Source: Psilocybe azurescens
Lineage: Eukaryota > Basidiomycota > Agaricomycetes > Agaricales > Agrocybaceae
Assembly (NCBI GenBank): GCA_023853785.1
Contig: JAJIRX010000622.1
Location: forward strand, 1,302,001-1,366,000
Direction of reading: 5' to 3'
DNA length: 64,000 nt
Part shown: positions 32,094-43,305 of the stretch, in pieces
How positions within the stretch are numbered: the first letter of the stretch is position 1
Layout: each line of letters opens with the position of its first letter
Translations under genes and position numbers: made by a program
The notes under the pieces: generated by a model
What the model was told of the DNA's origin: nothing
Database searches by the model: none
Seen by the model: only the letters and a program-made list of their open reading frames with translations

Positions 32094-35000
32094 ATGGCTT
32101 CTCCAGCGACTGGACCAGTCCTGGCGGAGCGTGCAGATATTCACAAATCCTGCAAATCCTTCGAAACCTTACTGAATACCTTGAATGAATATTGCGAAGC
32201 CGCAGGTGCCGTGGTAGCGCTTCAGAAGAAGCTTGCGAAAGCATTGCGGGATACTGCAGGGCAGAAAATTACAGGAGACATATCAGGTATGACCCTGCTT
32301 GGACCACAATGACTAGTTTCTCATGAAGATGTCGACGCGCCTGGGTTGTTAGCAAACGCCATGAATGCTAGTGCAAACATATACGAGGCATTGTCAGATA
32401 TAGACTCCAGATTTGCCAAAATTGCAGACAAAGAGTATGACATAATTAGCGCGGAAGTGAAGAAATGGTTCAAGAAGCTTGCTGTAAGTCAGCATCCGTT
32501 ATCAGGATCACAAGTATTGAATGTTGTCGCGCTCTCGTTAGAAGGAAGAAAAGGCTCATGACGAAAGAATTTCCAATGCAAACGTAAAGATTAAGCAAGC
32601 AGGTTGGTCCGATTGTCTTCTTTTCGATCCCAACTTGATTATATTCAAGGCGAAACTTATGAGAAGAAGTCCAAAAGAAAGGCAACTGATGCAAGCGAGG
32701 AACATGCCAGGTATATCAACCTAATCAGCACATTGGGGCCCGAAGTATCACAAGAAAAGTAGTGCGTTTAAATCCATGATTTCTCTGTGGTATGAAATGT
32801 GTTGAAGGCCAACTACAGTAACCACGCGCTCAACGTTACACAGAAGCACGTCTCCGCTACATATAGTGTTGCAGCTTGCCTCTCTCGACTGGCTGATACT
32901 GAATGGCAGAAATCGTGTGAATGTATTCGAAGATTTTCTCCTACAATTGGCCCTCTTGGTCAATGGCGGACGCTGTGTGAAGGAGGATGGAGCGGCCCTA
33001 TTCCAGCTGATTTGCCAGATTTGAAAGCTTCAAGCGAGCTGTCAGGCTCACAGCAGGATGCTAAAGCAACTGGCTTGAAAGTCATCGAGGAGGAAACGCG
33101 ACAACCTCCGCCAACAGCCTCGCCTGCCATGCTCACTCCTGAACCACGTGAATATCTAGAGCAGCCTCGCATACCACCACCAGGATACTCGAGTGGTCCC
33201 CCGTCTGCCTCTGCCAGCTCCCATAACCTGTTGAAAGATCAAGCTGTCTCTCACAATTTCCCGAATATTACAAGACGACAGCAGTCTGGCGCCATTCAAG
33301 ATTCTTCTGTGCAATCAGGGTCTACAACGACTCAGTCCAACACGTTAGAACCGTTAGAGCCTCCAAGGGCACCTTTCGTGGATACCGTTACTGGCTCTGT
33401 ACGATCCCTCTCGGCCTTTCCAGCCCCGCCAAATCACTTCCCACTGCCTCCTCCCCGAAGTCAGCAATCGTCTCACTCTCAGTCGGCTCCTTCCTCGAAC
33501 CTAGATTTTCCATCGCATAGTCAATTTGCCGAATCCCCTATTTCTGCCAACGAGGATAATCCTGGATCCAACTCATTTGAAGAATCATTTTCTAGAACGA
33601 ATGGTCGTGGATCTCGTGGCTCTCCAATATCTCCTCCCTCACCTGAGGTTGCATACAGGGAACGACAGGCTCGGATAGCCGAAGAACGAAATCGCGAGCA
33701 ATATGGTGACTCTACCGGACTAGATAGAAGGCACCCTATTCCAGTAAGGTCACAAACGTCATTACCTTCGAACTCGACCTATGAAAGTAGTCGAGAAAAG
33801 CCTTCTCTTCATCGTGAAGTACGACATATGCCATCATCATCCGCTGACTTCAAATTCAAGAATAATCTACAAACGCAAGAAAACTTTGATCAAGAATTTG
33901 AGGCTGGAAACCGTACGGAAGAAACCAAATTGCGGGCGAGTGCAAATATCAAGCAGCCACGACTTGAAAGAATGGACACAGGAGAAAGTAGTGGAAGTAT
34001 TGTTGCCGCAATGCGCAATCGATACTCCAGTAACGTATGTTTTCTTATTTTCGATTCGTTGCGGTACTTAATGCTTGATGCAATGTTTTCAGCCTGGTTC
34101 TGCGTCTCCTCCTCCTAGAGACTTGCCTCGACTCCCTTTGAGTGTCAACGATTTAGCCACCCTATATCAGCATGCAGACGTACCACTTTCACCTCGAATG
34201 AAAGCTGGATCACCACCTGTGTTGCGTCAACAGTCTTTACCTCTCATTGATACTACCGCCCGACAAGTCAAGGATTCGTATCAGGATCGTATGTCAGGGC
34301 AAGGCGAGACTGAGGGTGAGCAGGATAAACGAAGGCAGCAACGATATGACGATCTGGCTGAGGCCGACCGCAAAGCCAAGGAACAATCTTTAAGAGAGCG
34401 GGAGCAAGAGCTGGAGATACGCTCCCGGGAGTTGGAAAGGGATCGAGCCCGTCTCCAAACTCTCCTTGAAGATGATGGAAATACTAACCCAAACATCTAT
34501 CGGGAAAGTAACACCGGTCAATCGCAGACGAGTCAGTTTGGTCTGCGGCCTCGAGAGCGCCGTACATCACTGAGACACCAATTGCAGAGGCCATTGTCTC
34601 AAATGAATCTCGAAGATGTCGGTGAACTCACTCCAAAGGCCCCTTCAGGCACCACGCTCACGAACTCCAATCAGCAATATTCTGATAGTGCGAAACACCT
34701 GGTACCTCCGTCCTCCTCCAACGTCGATGCTCCACTCTCGCCGACGCGACCTCTTCATTCGCCCAAAATTGCTCAATATACGCCCCGCCCTCATGAGTTA
34801 TACCCAAGCAATAGTGGAGGATCAAGCTCTAATACAAGCAGTTTTGAGAGCGCTGCAGCCCATGCGCCATATTGCGGCTGCGAATCGTGCTCCGTTAACA
34901 AGTACAAGTATTCTGGATCGAGCTCCACTCCGAAGCAACAATCTTCGGATGTCAAACTGCAACAAGGCCAGCGGGCAGAGAAGCCTGTTAAGGGTAGTTG

Positions 35001-35322
35001 GATCCGCCGCTTGAGCATGCCAGTCGGCAACGCCTTTAGCCTTGATTCAAAGCGGCACCAGAACAACAATAACACAGGCAATATTTATGGACTTGGAAGT
35101 GGTGTTGGGAATATACCCGCGAGTCCCAGCCGGGGACATTTCTTTATGGATGGAAAGAAGAACGCGAGCACGACTGTTTTGCTATCATCTAGTGCCAATG
35201 GCGGAGAAAGTGGCCTGGTCGTGCAGGAAGATGGCCGACTGCGTCAGGGAAGGAGGAGTCTTGACACAAGTGGCATTAGTAATCGCAGTATGACGAATCT
35301 CGGACTACCAGGCAGGCAGTGA
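32094..35322 (+). CDS. BAR/IMD-like membrane-curvature protein with long disordered tail
   Basis: Exons 32094-32286, 32353-32483, 32542-32602, 32650-32758, 32819-34034 and 34093-35322 join in phase to 979 residues. The first ~250 residues are predicted helical (IHKSCKSFETLLNTLNEYCE, AEVKKWFKKLAKEEKAHDER, SLSRLADTEW-like) and resemble the Ivy1/IMD-type BAR domain of fungi. A long Ser/Pro/Gln-rich disordered region follows, with a charged coiled coil (DLAEADRKAKEQSLREREQE). A small HAPYCGCESCSVNKYKYS motif lies near residue 830 and could bind metal. The likely role is binding curved phosphoinositide membranes in endosome/vacuole or cortical sites. The domain call is moderate; no partner is known. 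Confidence 0.75.
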
Positions 35323-35682
35323 CGGATGCAAGATACCCCAACGCAGTTATGCATCCCTTGCGATATAACGAATCGGTATGACTTTCTTTATCTGATATCA
35401 TTTTATTCCCCCGGACAAGAATATGTATCATTTTATGTAATTCTATATGTATTATCTGCAACTTGTATGTACTAGTGTTGCTTTATCTGCTTCATCTCCT
35501 TCCAACTTTTTCCTCTTCCACTGTTGAGCATGTTGTGTATTTTCATTTGATTGAATTTGATGTAAATTTTGATTTATGAGCTTTCCTTCGAAGTTGCTTG
35601 TTATTTCTATTCCGTAATTACACTTGATACACTGCAAAATTTATCTTTTTAAGATCTATCGTTCTCTACAATCTATTTGCCA
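35323..35682. other. Convergent AT-rich intergenic region
   Basis: The 3' flanks of the BAR-domain gene (+) and MES1 (-). Strongly AT-rich, with no coding signal. Confidence 0.5.
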
Positions 35683-38337
35683 CTACAACAAAGCTGCCGC
35701 AAGTTGGACCTTCAGTGACTTCAAAGCATCCACAGCAACCTTGACCTCTGCCTCTAGTTCCGGTGTCTTTGGTGTCTTTGCCTTCAGCTCCCTGACAGCT
35801 TGTCCTTGCTCGCTAACTCTGGCCTCCAATGCGAGTGCTTCCGCCGATTTTGGTTTATCACTTGCAGGAGCTGGAACGGCCTCTTCTCCTTTCTTCTTCT
35901 TGTATTTGGCTCCTTTCACAGGTTCGGGCTCGGCCGCCGCGGAGGGGTTGCCTCCAAATTTGACGCGCCAGACTTCCTCCATCTTATCCTCGATCTTCTT
36001 GAAGAGATGCTCGGGTGTGCCGATGGTGTGACCACCGAGAATGTCATTTGAGAGTACTGAGGGAACGACACGCGCAGGCGCATTGAGTTGGGCGAGAATA
36101 GAATCAGAAGTTGCAGGCATGAAGGGGTAGATAAGGGTCGACAGCGCGTAAATGAGATTGATGGCGCGCGAGATGACCTGGGCACATCTGGTGGGGTTGG
36201 ATGCAATGAGAGCCTTGTTAAGCCCTGATGCTTGAAGATAGGTGTTTCCAGCTGAAGAGATGTGCATGACGGTTTGAAGGCCAAGGCGAATCTTAACGGA
36301 ATCCATGGCATCGATATATTCTTTCAGGAGGGTATTCACATTCGCGATAAATTCCGCGTCGTTGGGATCGTTGGGGAGTATGGGCCTGGGGCATCTCCGC
36401 TTTCAGGGATCACGCCATTATATTGCGACGATACAAATTTGAGGGCACGGTTGACAAAATTTCCGAAACTATAGAAATGATTAAAGACGGTTCCAAGGAT
36501 ATCACTGATAAGAGTTCATACTTGTTTAGTAGCACATTGTTATTCGCGGCGATCTATTCAGTAACATAATTAAGAGATGACCCGCATGAAAATAACTTGC
36601 GACTTACACATTCAGACCATGAGAACATCGCATCTGCGGTTTCTGGTCGCGAAGACAACAAATAATACCTCCAGACGGACGCAGGAATTCCAGTCTCTTT
36701 AGCAGCTGGTCCAAATACACCGCGATTTTTCCCCTTCGAGAATTTACCGCCTTCGTAGTTCAGGTATTCTGAATGAAGTGGTAAGATCAGAGCGTGAACT
36801 ATGGCACCCATTGGAGGACTGACCTGTAGTCGAAAGATGGTGAAGTTTTGTCCAGTCTCTGCCGTCGCCAATTTGCACCGACGGCCAGTAGACTGTATGG
36901 AAATAAACGTTGTCTTTACCCATGAATTGATATAGATCAACATTTTTAGGATTGAACCACCACTGTTTCCACTCGGGTGTCAAGTGGGCGGTAATACTTG
37001 GGTATCCAATAGGGGCGTCGAACTATGAATCGGCGGTAAATTATACTATGATGAGAAACCACGTGTATCACGACTTACCCAGACATCTGGAGTGATTATC
37101 AAAGGTCAGACTAAGCCGAGGTTGCAAATAAACGTAGGACGTACACAAAACCTTTCCTGCCATTCCTAGGGTATCTTCACCTTCAAAAGGAACCGGTACG
37201 CCCCACTTCAAATCACGCGTCAAAGGGGTAGGCATGAGCCCAGACTTCAGACGCGGATCAACGACTTCTCCGTCTGCGTTGATTACAGAGTTTGGAGACC
37301 ATTTACCAGCCTTCCACGACTGTTTGATCCACTCTTCCGTCCGTGATTGGATGGCATCAAGTTTTAGATACATATGCGATGATATACGAGTTGTGAGACT
37401 GTGGGTTTGATCAACGATACAGCGGGGTTTGATCAGTTCGATGGCGTCCAAAGTGCGACCGCAGCCATCGCACTGGTCTCCTCGGGCATCTTCGAAGGCA
37501 CAATGAGGGCATACACCCTCTACATAGCGGTCGGCAAGGAACCTGGAGATGTTTAACACGGGAGCAATCAAGGAGGCTTAGAATGGGACGCACTTTGGGC
37601 AACCTTCACAATATATTTGTTCTTTCTCTTGTTTTTCTAGGAGGTCGTTCTTTCCAAGATTGGTATAGATCTCTTGAGCAATTCTAAACCGTCGTATGAG
37701 TTGAAATACTGGAAAATGGACCATAGAACACATACTCAGAGTGAATAGGAGTGGAAGTGCGACCGAAATGGTCAAATCTACAAGCTTGCCTGATCAACTA
37801 ACTTATTACACAAGATATGGGCGTGAAGAACATACCCAATATCAAACCACTCATACGTCTCCTTGTGCAGGACATAGTACTTGTCACAGAGTTCACGAGG
37901 TGTAATTCCTTCCTTCAGAGCTTGTGTTTCCGTTGCAGTGCCGTATTCATCCGTACCACAGATGTATAATGTACGCCATTGTCTTGTACCTAGATGCAAC
38001 TCAACAATTGAAATTGGTCTGGAAGAATATCAATATCGGGCGTACGAGCATATCTGGTAGTGCCAAATATATTATAAAATAGCTCATGAATAAGATACAA
38101 CTGCCATACCTACTGAAAACATCGGCGCTGAGGGTGCTTCCGATAATGTTACCTACCCGAGGTCAACCAGCATAACAACAGAAGAGGACGAAACATACCA
38201 AGATGAGGGACATTATTGCAATATGGCAAAGAAGAAGTAATTAGAATGTTTTTCTCTCCTTCCTTAGGCAATCTGAAGATTCTCCTTAAGCTAAATGAGC
38301 ACGCTACAGAGTCAGAAAAATACGGACGGCGCGTCAC
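35683..38337 (-). CDS. MES1: Cytosolic methionyl-tRNA synthetase, carrying a one-base frameshift
   Basis: A multi-exon gene ending at 35683. It begins with the class I fold: [18 protein letters not shown] (the HIGH-type motif) and [18 protein letters not shown]. The zinc-knuckle region follows ([27 protein letters not shown]), then [14 protein letters not shown], the KMSKS-type motif [11 protein letters not shown], and the anticodon-binding domain ([13 protein letters not shown]). A basic [10 protein letters not shown] linker leads to a WHEP-like helical C-terminus. It charges tRNA-Met in the cytosol. The start codon is unresolved: the first exon has no ATG in frame, so a short upstream exon is likely. 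After SGDAPGP the G-run at 36382-36384 is one base short, breaking the frame before [11 protein letters not shown]. Confidence 0.88.
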
Positions 38338-38603
38338 GTCCGGGTGGTGGTATCACCCGCAAGAAACCATCATCGGGTCTGATTTTTTGCGCCATGATTG
38401 TGAAAGAGTAAACAAGTCGAATATAAGTGATTTGAATACGAAAGGATGTCGAGTCAGTGCAAGATGTGTCAATCGATCTTCATCAATTTAATTAGTATGA
38501 CTCGACCAAACAAGGATCTACAACGCGCCCGTCACGTTTCGCATACATTAGCCGAGCTTTCACCATCCCCGCATGATTAAATGGTCGCTTTAGTACAGCA
38601 ATC

Positions 38604-41167
38604 ATGAACTTTATTCAAAACTGGGTCAAGTAAGTCGTAACATCGTATTCTAATAAATCTATTGACTGTTGGCACGAAGCTTTCTGAAACCCAGTGCGGG
38701 CCATGTTGCGAGCTCACAGCCAGAGTTTACTGTGCGAGCTGTATTTCTCGGTCTCGCAATCGGTTGCTTGATTTGCTTTACTAACTTGAGCTTGGGACTC
38801 CAGTCAGGATGGATATCTATGTGCGTACTTGCCGAGGTTTAAAACGGTGCTGATACTCATCTGCTTCATTTGCAGGATGTCTATTCAATCAGCTCTCATT
38901 GGGTTTCTCATTTCCAGAACCCTCCCTATTCCATTGACCCCGCAAGAGGTCATTGTTGTTCAAACAACTGCTGTGGCGACAGGGACCATGCCTCTTGCTG
39001 CTGGATTTGTCGGCATCTTACCTGCTCTTACATTACTCAGTGAAGAGCGAGACGGCACACCTCCTATACACCTTTCCTGGCTTGCTGCTATAGGGTGGTC
39101 GTGCTCAGTTGCTTTCTTTGGGTAGGTGTGTTGCCTCCCGCAGAATACCGTACTGATCCCTTCCAAGTGTCTTCCTGTCTCCTCCTATACGTAAACAAGT
39201 GGTATGTTCACTCGCTTACGTTTCCGGTCTCTTCGTTCATTTACGTTGATTAGATCATCGAAGAACAACTGCCTTTCCCGTCAGGGACTGCAACCGCACA
39301 TCTCATATCTGTTCTGCATCAGCTCCCACCACCGGATACAACTGTACGCCACCGAAATGGCTACCAGCAGGTTGAGGATGAAGAAGTCCCAGTTGCTGAA
39401 CATAATCCTGATGATACCATAGACGAAGAAGAACAGGAAGACGGAACAGAACGAGATGTTGTGGAGCACCAAGGATGGTCAAATCTTATTTGGAGTTTTG
39501 CGGCTTCTGGTGGCTTAACTGTGAATTTCACCAATCTGCGAACCTTCCCCTTTACTGACTACCTGAAATATTCCTCTAGTTGTTTGCTTATTTCTTTCCA
39601 GTGCTATTTGCCATTCCGTTATTTGGAAATTATCTTGCAAAGGAATGGTTATGGTATTTCACACCAAGTTTGTCATATGTTGGCCAAGGTCTGTTCGACA
39701 AAGTCTCCCCGGCAATAACTGTCGAATTAACCGGCCTTTCCAGGTGTGATTATGGGATTTCCAACCACCGTTAGCATGAACTTGGTTCGTTAATATACTC
39801 AGACTGAAATTGCATGTCTGTTGACACTGGTCTTAAAGGGCATGCTTATGGGATGGGCGTTCTTATCTCCACTGTCCAAGCTGTCCGGCTGGGCTCCAGG
39901 CCCAGTAGGAGACATGGCAATTGGCGCGCGAGGCTGGATTCTATGGATCTCTCTTGGTATTATGTGCTCAGATAGCTTGGTCTCGCTCCTTCCGGTTGTC
40001 TTTGAATATCTCGAAGATGGCGTGCGCCATTGGAGAAGAGATTACTCTGTCGTAGAAGGCCTTAGTCAAAATAAGAATCACGAAACCGAGACTGAGGATC
40101 GACTTGTGCCCAATAGCTGGGTTGTTATCGGTTTGTTCCTCAGCATTTTAATCGGAACTATCTTAGTATGGGTCGTTTTCGGCAATGAAGGGATCAAACC
40201 TTGGGCAACTCTCCTTGGTTTTATCCTCGGAGGAATGTTGAGCATCATCGGGTTCGTCCGCTTCTATATACACATTTTCTCAAGCTGATCACTTCGCTAG
40301 AGTCCGCGCTCTTGGCGAAACGGATCTCAATCCTGTCTCTGGCCTAGGCAAGGTTTCACAGCTGTTCTTTGCCTGGATTCAACCTGGGAATATTGTTGCC
40401 AACATAATCGCCGGCGGTGTAGCTGAAGCTGGTGCCCAACAGTATGTGATTTTGAATTGACAATATGCACTATTAGACGGCTTATCATGTGTCTTGTAGG
40501 GCCGGTGATCTTATGCAGGATCTTAAGACAGGGCATCTATGCCATGCATCTCCCCGAGCACAGTTCTACGGCCAACTTATAGGCTCCTCGGTATCAATAG
40601 TGGTCACTACTACAGCATACACTCTCTACAATCGTGCCTATGTGATTCCAGGACCTTCATTCCCCGCTCCAACAGCCTACGTTTGGCTAAGCCTTGCGAG
40701 GTTACTTCGTAAGTTCCTCTTGCATCGTATTTTGGTATTTTAAGAAATGGCTCAATTATGTTTTTGTAAATTTAGGTGACGGTCAATTACCGGAGAACAG
40801 CGCCATATTTATGGCAGCCTTCTCTGCAGTCTTCGCTCTGATCTCAGCCATGAAAACATATGCTTCGAGGAGAGGCCTTTGGTATGCCAAGTGGCTTCCT
40901 TCGGGGGTCGCCTTCGCGATCGGTTTCTTAAATACACCTTCCTTCTCAATTGCCCGTCTTATTGGGGGAATCATGGAGTACGTGTATCGCACTCGCTTTG
41001 CTAAAGATAAAGGTGATATTCGATTGATTGTAATCGCGAGTGGATTTGTACTGGGAGAAGGTGTTGTCAGTATCGTATCTCTGGTCCTGCGTACGCTTGG
41101 TGTTGGGGTCGCCAGTTGTTATGGATGTGGTCATGGACTGTGTGGAGGATGTGTCACAGTAACATGA
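38604..41167 (+). CDS. OPT-family oligopeptide/metal-chelate transporter
   Basis: A tiny first exon (MNFIQNWV) joins NFLKPSAGHV and FTVRAVFLGLAIGCLICFTN. Later exons give the OPT hallmarks VQTTAVATGTMPLAAGF, LPFPSGTATAHLI, GFPTTVSMNLGMLMGWA, ALGETDLNPVSGLGK, and GGVAEAGAQQAGDLMQDLKT. More than a dozen membrane helices are evident. The C-terminus is Cys/Gly-rich (ASCYGCGHGLCGGC). The YSL/OPT superfamily imports small peptides, glutathione or metal chelates; this member resembles the YGL114W-type fungal group, whose substrate is unknown. The divergent gene upstream is MES1. All exon joins were in phase, with no indel needed. Confidence 0.85.
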
Positions 41168-41389
41168 TACTATACCTGTCGCTGTATGATAGAATAAGAT
41201 ACACTTCATTTGCATACCGTTTCTTGAGTGTAGCTGTCTTTGCATTTGGCTCAATTTTGACCCTTGATACATCATCCCGACACGTTTGTTCCACGTCAGT
41301 ACTTGCCTGATATATTGCTCAGTCAACACAAGCTCACTGCCGCGCGCACAAGATGTTGTATTCGCCACCCATCTTTTTAACGAACCTCC

Positions 41390-42421
41390 ATGTCTAAAAT
41401 CGAACTTGCTAAAATCAGTTCTCTGACGTTCTATAATGACGAAGTCACTGCTAGCCGACGCACGGCACCTATGCCACAGCTAGTTTGCGTGGGCAAACCT
41501 TGTAGAGGTTTCCAACCTGAAGTGGTTAGATGCGTTAACCTTGGAGGATCTGGGACGGATGTCGACTGGAAGGTGATCGCTACTTTTATGATATACTTAT
41601 TCTGTTTCTCATCATCTTTTCGGTCAGTGCGAAGCAGATCTTCCCGACTTGCTACGGTTTGGCAGAGTGCAAGTGTCTTGTGAAGGATGGTCGAAGCCTG
41701 GTGACCCTTATGTGTTGAAAGGTACGTAGTCGGCTCAATAAATCTCTCACAAGATGTCCAACGGCTGTTTGTAGGGTCGTGTTCTCTGGAATATCGTCTG
41801 GTGGAAATCCCAAAGAAATTGCTACACGATTCAGATTCACCCTTATTCAGTGCAAGATGTAAGCAATACAGACCCCGTATCTGCAATTCTTAACTGAATC
41901 ATCTTTCTTGTGGTGCAGCATACGATTGGACGGGCATCCTCTTCTCTATCCTTTGGCTTGCATTCTTGGGAATCATCCTTTACAGCTTCCTCCAGTCATG
42001 TCTTCGCAACAACACAACAACAGCCAGGGGCTCCCGTCCATCCGGTTACAATCAACCTCCAGGCGGCGGTGGCAGCGGATGGTTCCCAGGAAGCTATGGT
42101 GATAATCCGACGGATCCTCCCCCTCCTTATTCCAAAACGCCGCAACCTGGATCTCAGCAGGGCTGGCGACCTGGGTTCTTCACTGGTGCAGCTCTGGGTG
42201 GACTGGCGAATCATTTGTGGAATCGACCGCGCACCGACCCTGCTCGCACCACCAGCTATGATTGGGAGCGGCGTACTCGACCTGTACCGCGTTCGTCGTT
42301 CCTTGGAGGAGGGAGTGGTTTCAGGCAGCCGTCATATCGCAGTGATGACCGAGGGGAAGGAAGCTCGAATCTGGGATCAATGAGGCGGAGTACGGGCTTG
42401 GGAGGTTCGAGTGTCCGGTGA
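41390..42421 (+). CDS. SARAF: SARAF-family store-operated calcium entry regulator
   Basis: Exons 41390-41572, 41628-41721, 41775-41858 and 41919-42421 join in phase to 287 residues. The luminal SARAF domain is clear: LTFYNDEVTASRRTAPMPQL, GKPCRGF, VRCVNLGGSGTDVDWKCEAD, VQVSCEGW and VLKGSCSLEY. The conserved cysteines are present. One membrane helix follows (ILFSILWLAFLGIILYSFL), then a cytosolic Gly/Pro/Ser/Arg-rich tail (PPPPYSKTPQPG). In animals SARAF sits in the ER membrane and damps STIM-Orai calcium entry. No N-terminal signal peptide is visible from this ATG, so either an upstream exon is missing or targeting uses the membrane helix. Confidence 0.87.
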
Positions 42422-43305
42422 AATTGGGTTTTATGGGTTATTTTGAGTGCTCTTTGTCTCGCCTCTTATTCCTGAACGTATTGCTAAAGCTCCAGATATC
42501 TTGTATTGCCGTACAATGTTATCTATGCGAATGGATATCCTGTATATCTGCTTCGGAAAATTATCTGTCTATTTTCAAATTCAGCGAAACTTGGAGCCAT
42601 TGCCAAAACTTGGCGATTCCATACTGTGACAACAAAAATCAAGCTTTCAAGAATCGAAGGCCTTCGAAATTCGGACCCTTTCTTCTGAACTCAAAGGCGC
42701 ATCGGGAATTTCTTTACGACAGTTTGCGACCGGCTGGCTGGGAATGCGCCATAAATCTGAGGAATGACGTCCCCGCACACATTTCCCCACACGCAGGCTG
42801 TCGGAGGTAACCAAGAATTCTATCGTTTCACTGTTCGTACCGACAAAATCAAAAGAGTATTCTGAACGAAGTGTGGGGTAAACCTCGGGTTATGCCATCT
42901 TCGACGGTTAGCCGATAATCAAATCACGAGTGTGAGTAGAGTGCGAGCTGTGGGGCTATTACAGTCTGTCACCCTCCATAGTGATGATGCGGGGCTTATT
43001 ATTATTTTACTCGCGACCATAGGACAGACAAGGATCCGAGGAAACTTCTGCGAGACTGGCGAGGGTTGCATTCCAGCCCTAACAGCCGTATCCCCGCGTA
43101 CATATGTTTCCGAAGAAAGGCAAATTTCGCGAGAGTTCATGTGATATGGCTCCCTAGTCGTAGGTAGTAGGTGAGTTGGGTAAAGCTGGCTGTATATCGG
43201 GCATTTAACGGATAACCTCGATGTGTAGGCCGAGTATTAAAGGTGGCTACCTGCTAGAGAGGAGAAAGGCCAACCTCTCATTGCTCGGCGTCTCCATTAT
43301 CCAAA
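42422..43305 (+). promoter_or_regulatory. Upstream region of the endoglucanase with CreA/Mig1-type motifs
   Basis: An 884-bp gene-free stretch before a cellulase. It contains SYGGRG-type words (the CreA/Mig1 consensus) on either strand at about 42771 (CCCCGC), 42785 (CCCCAC), 42873 (GTGGGG), 42950 (GTGGGG), 42989 (GCGGGG) and 43092 (CCCCGC). The cluster fits carbon catabolite repression of cellulase genes. Occupancy is inferred, not shown. Confidence 0.45.
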
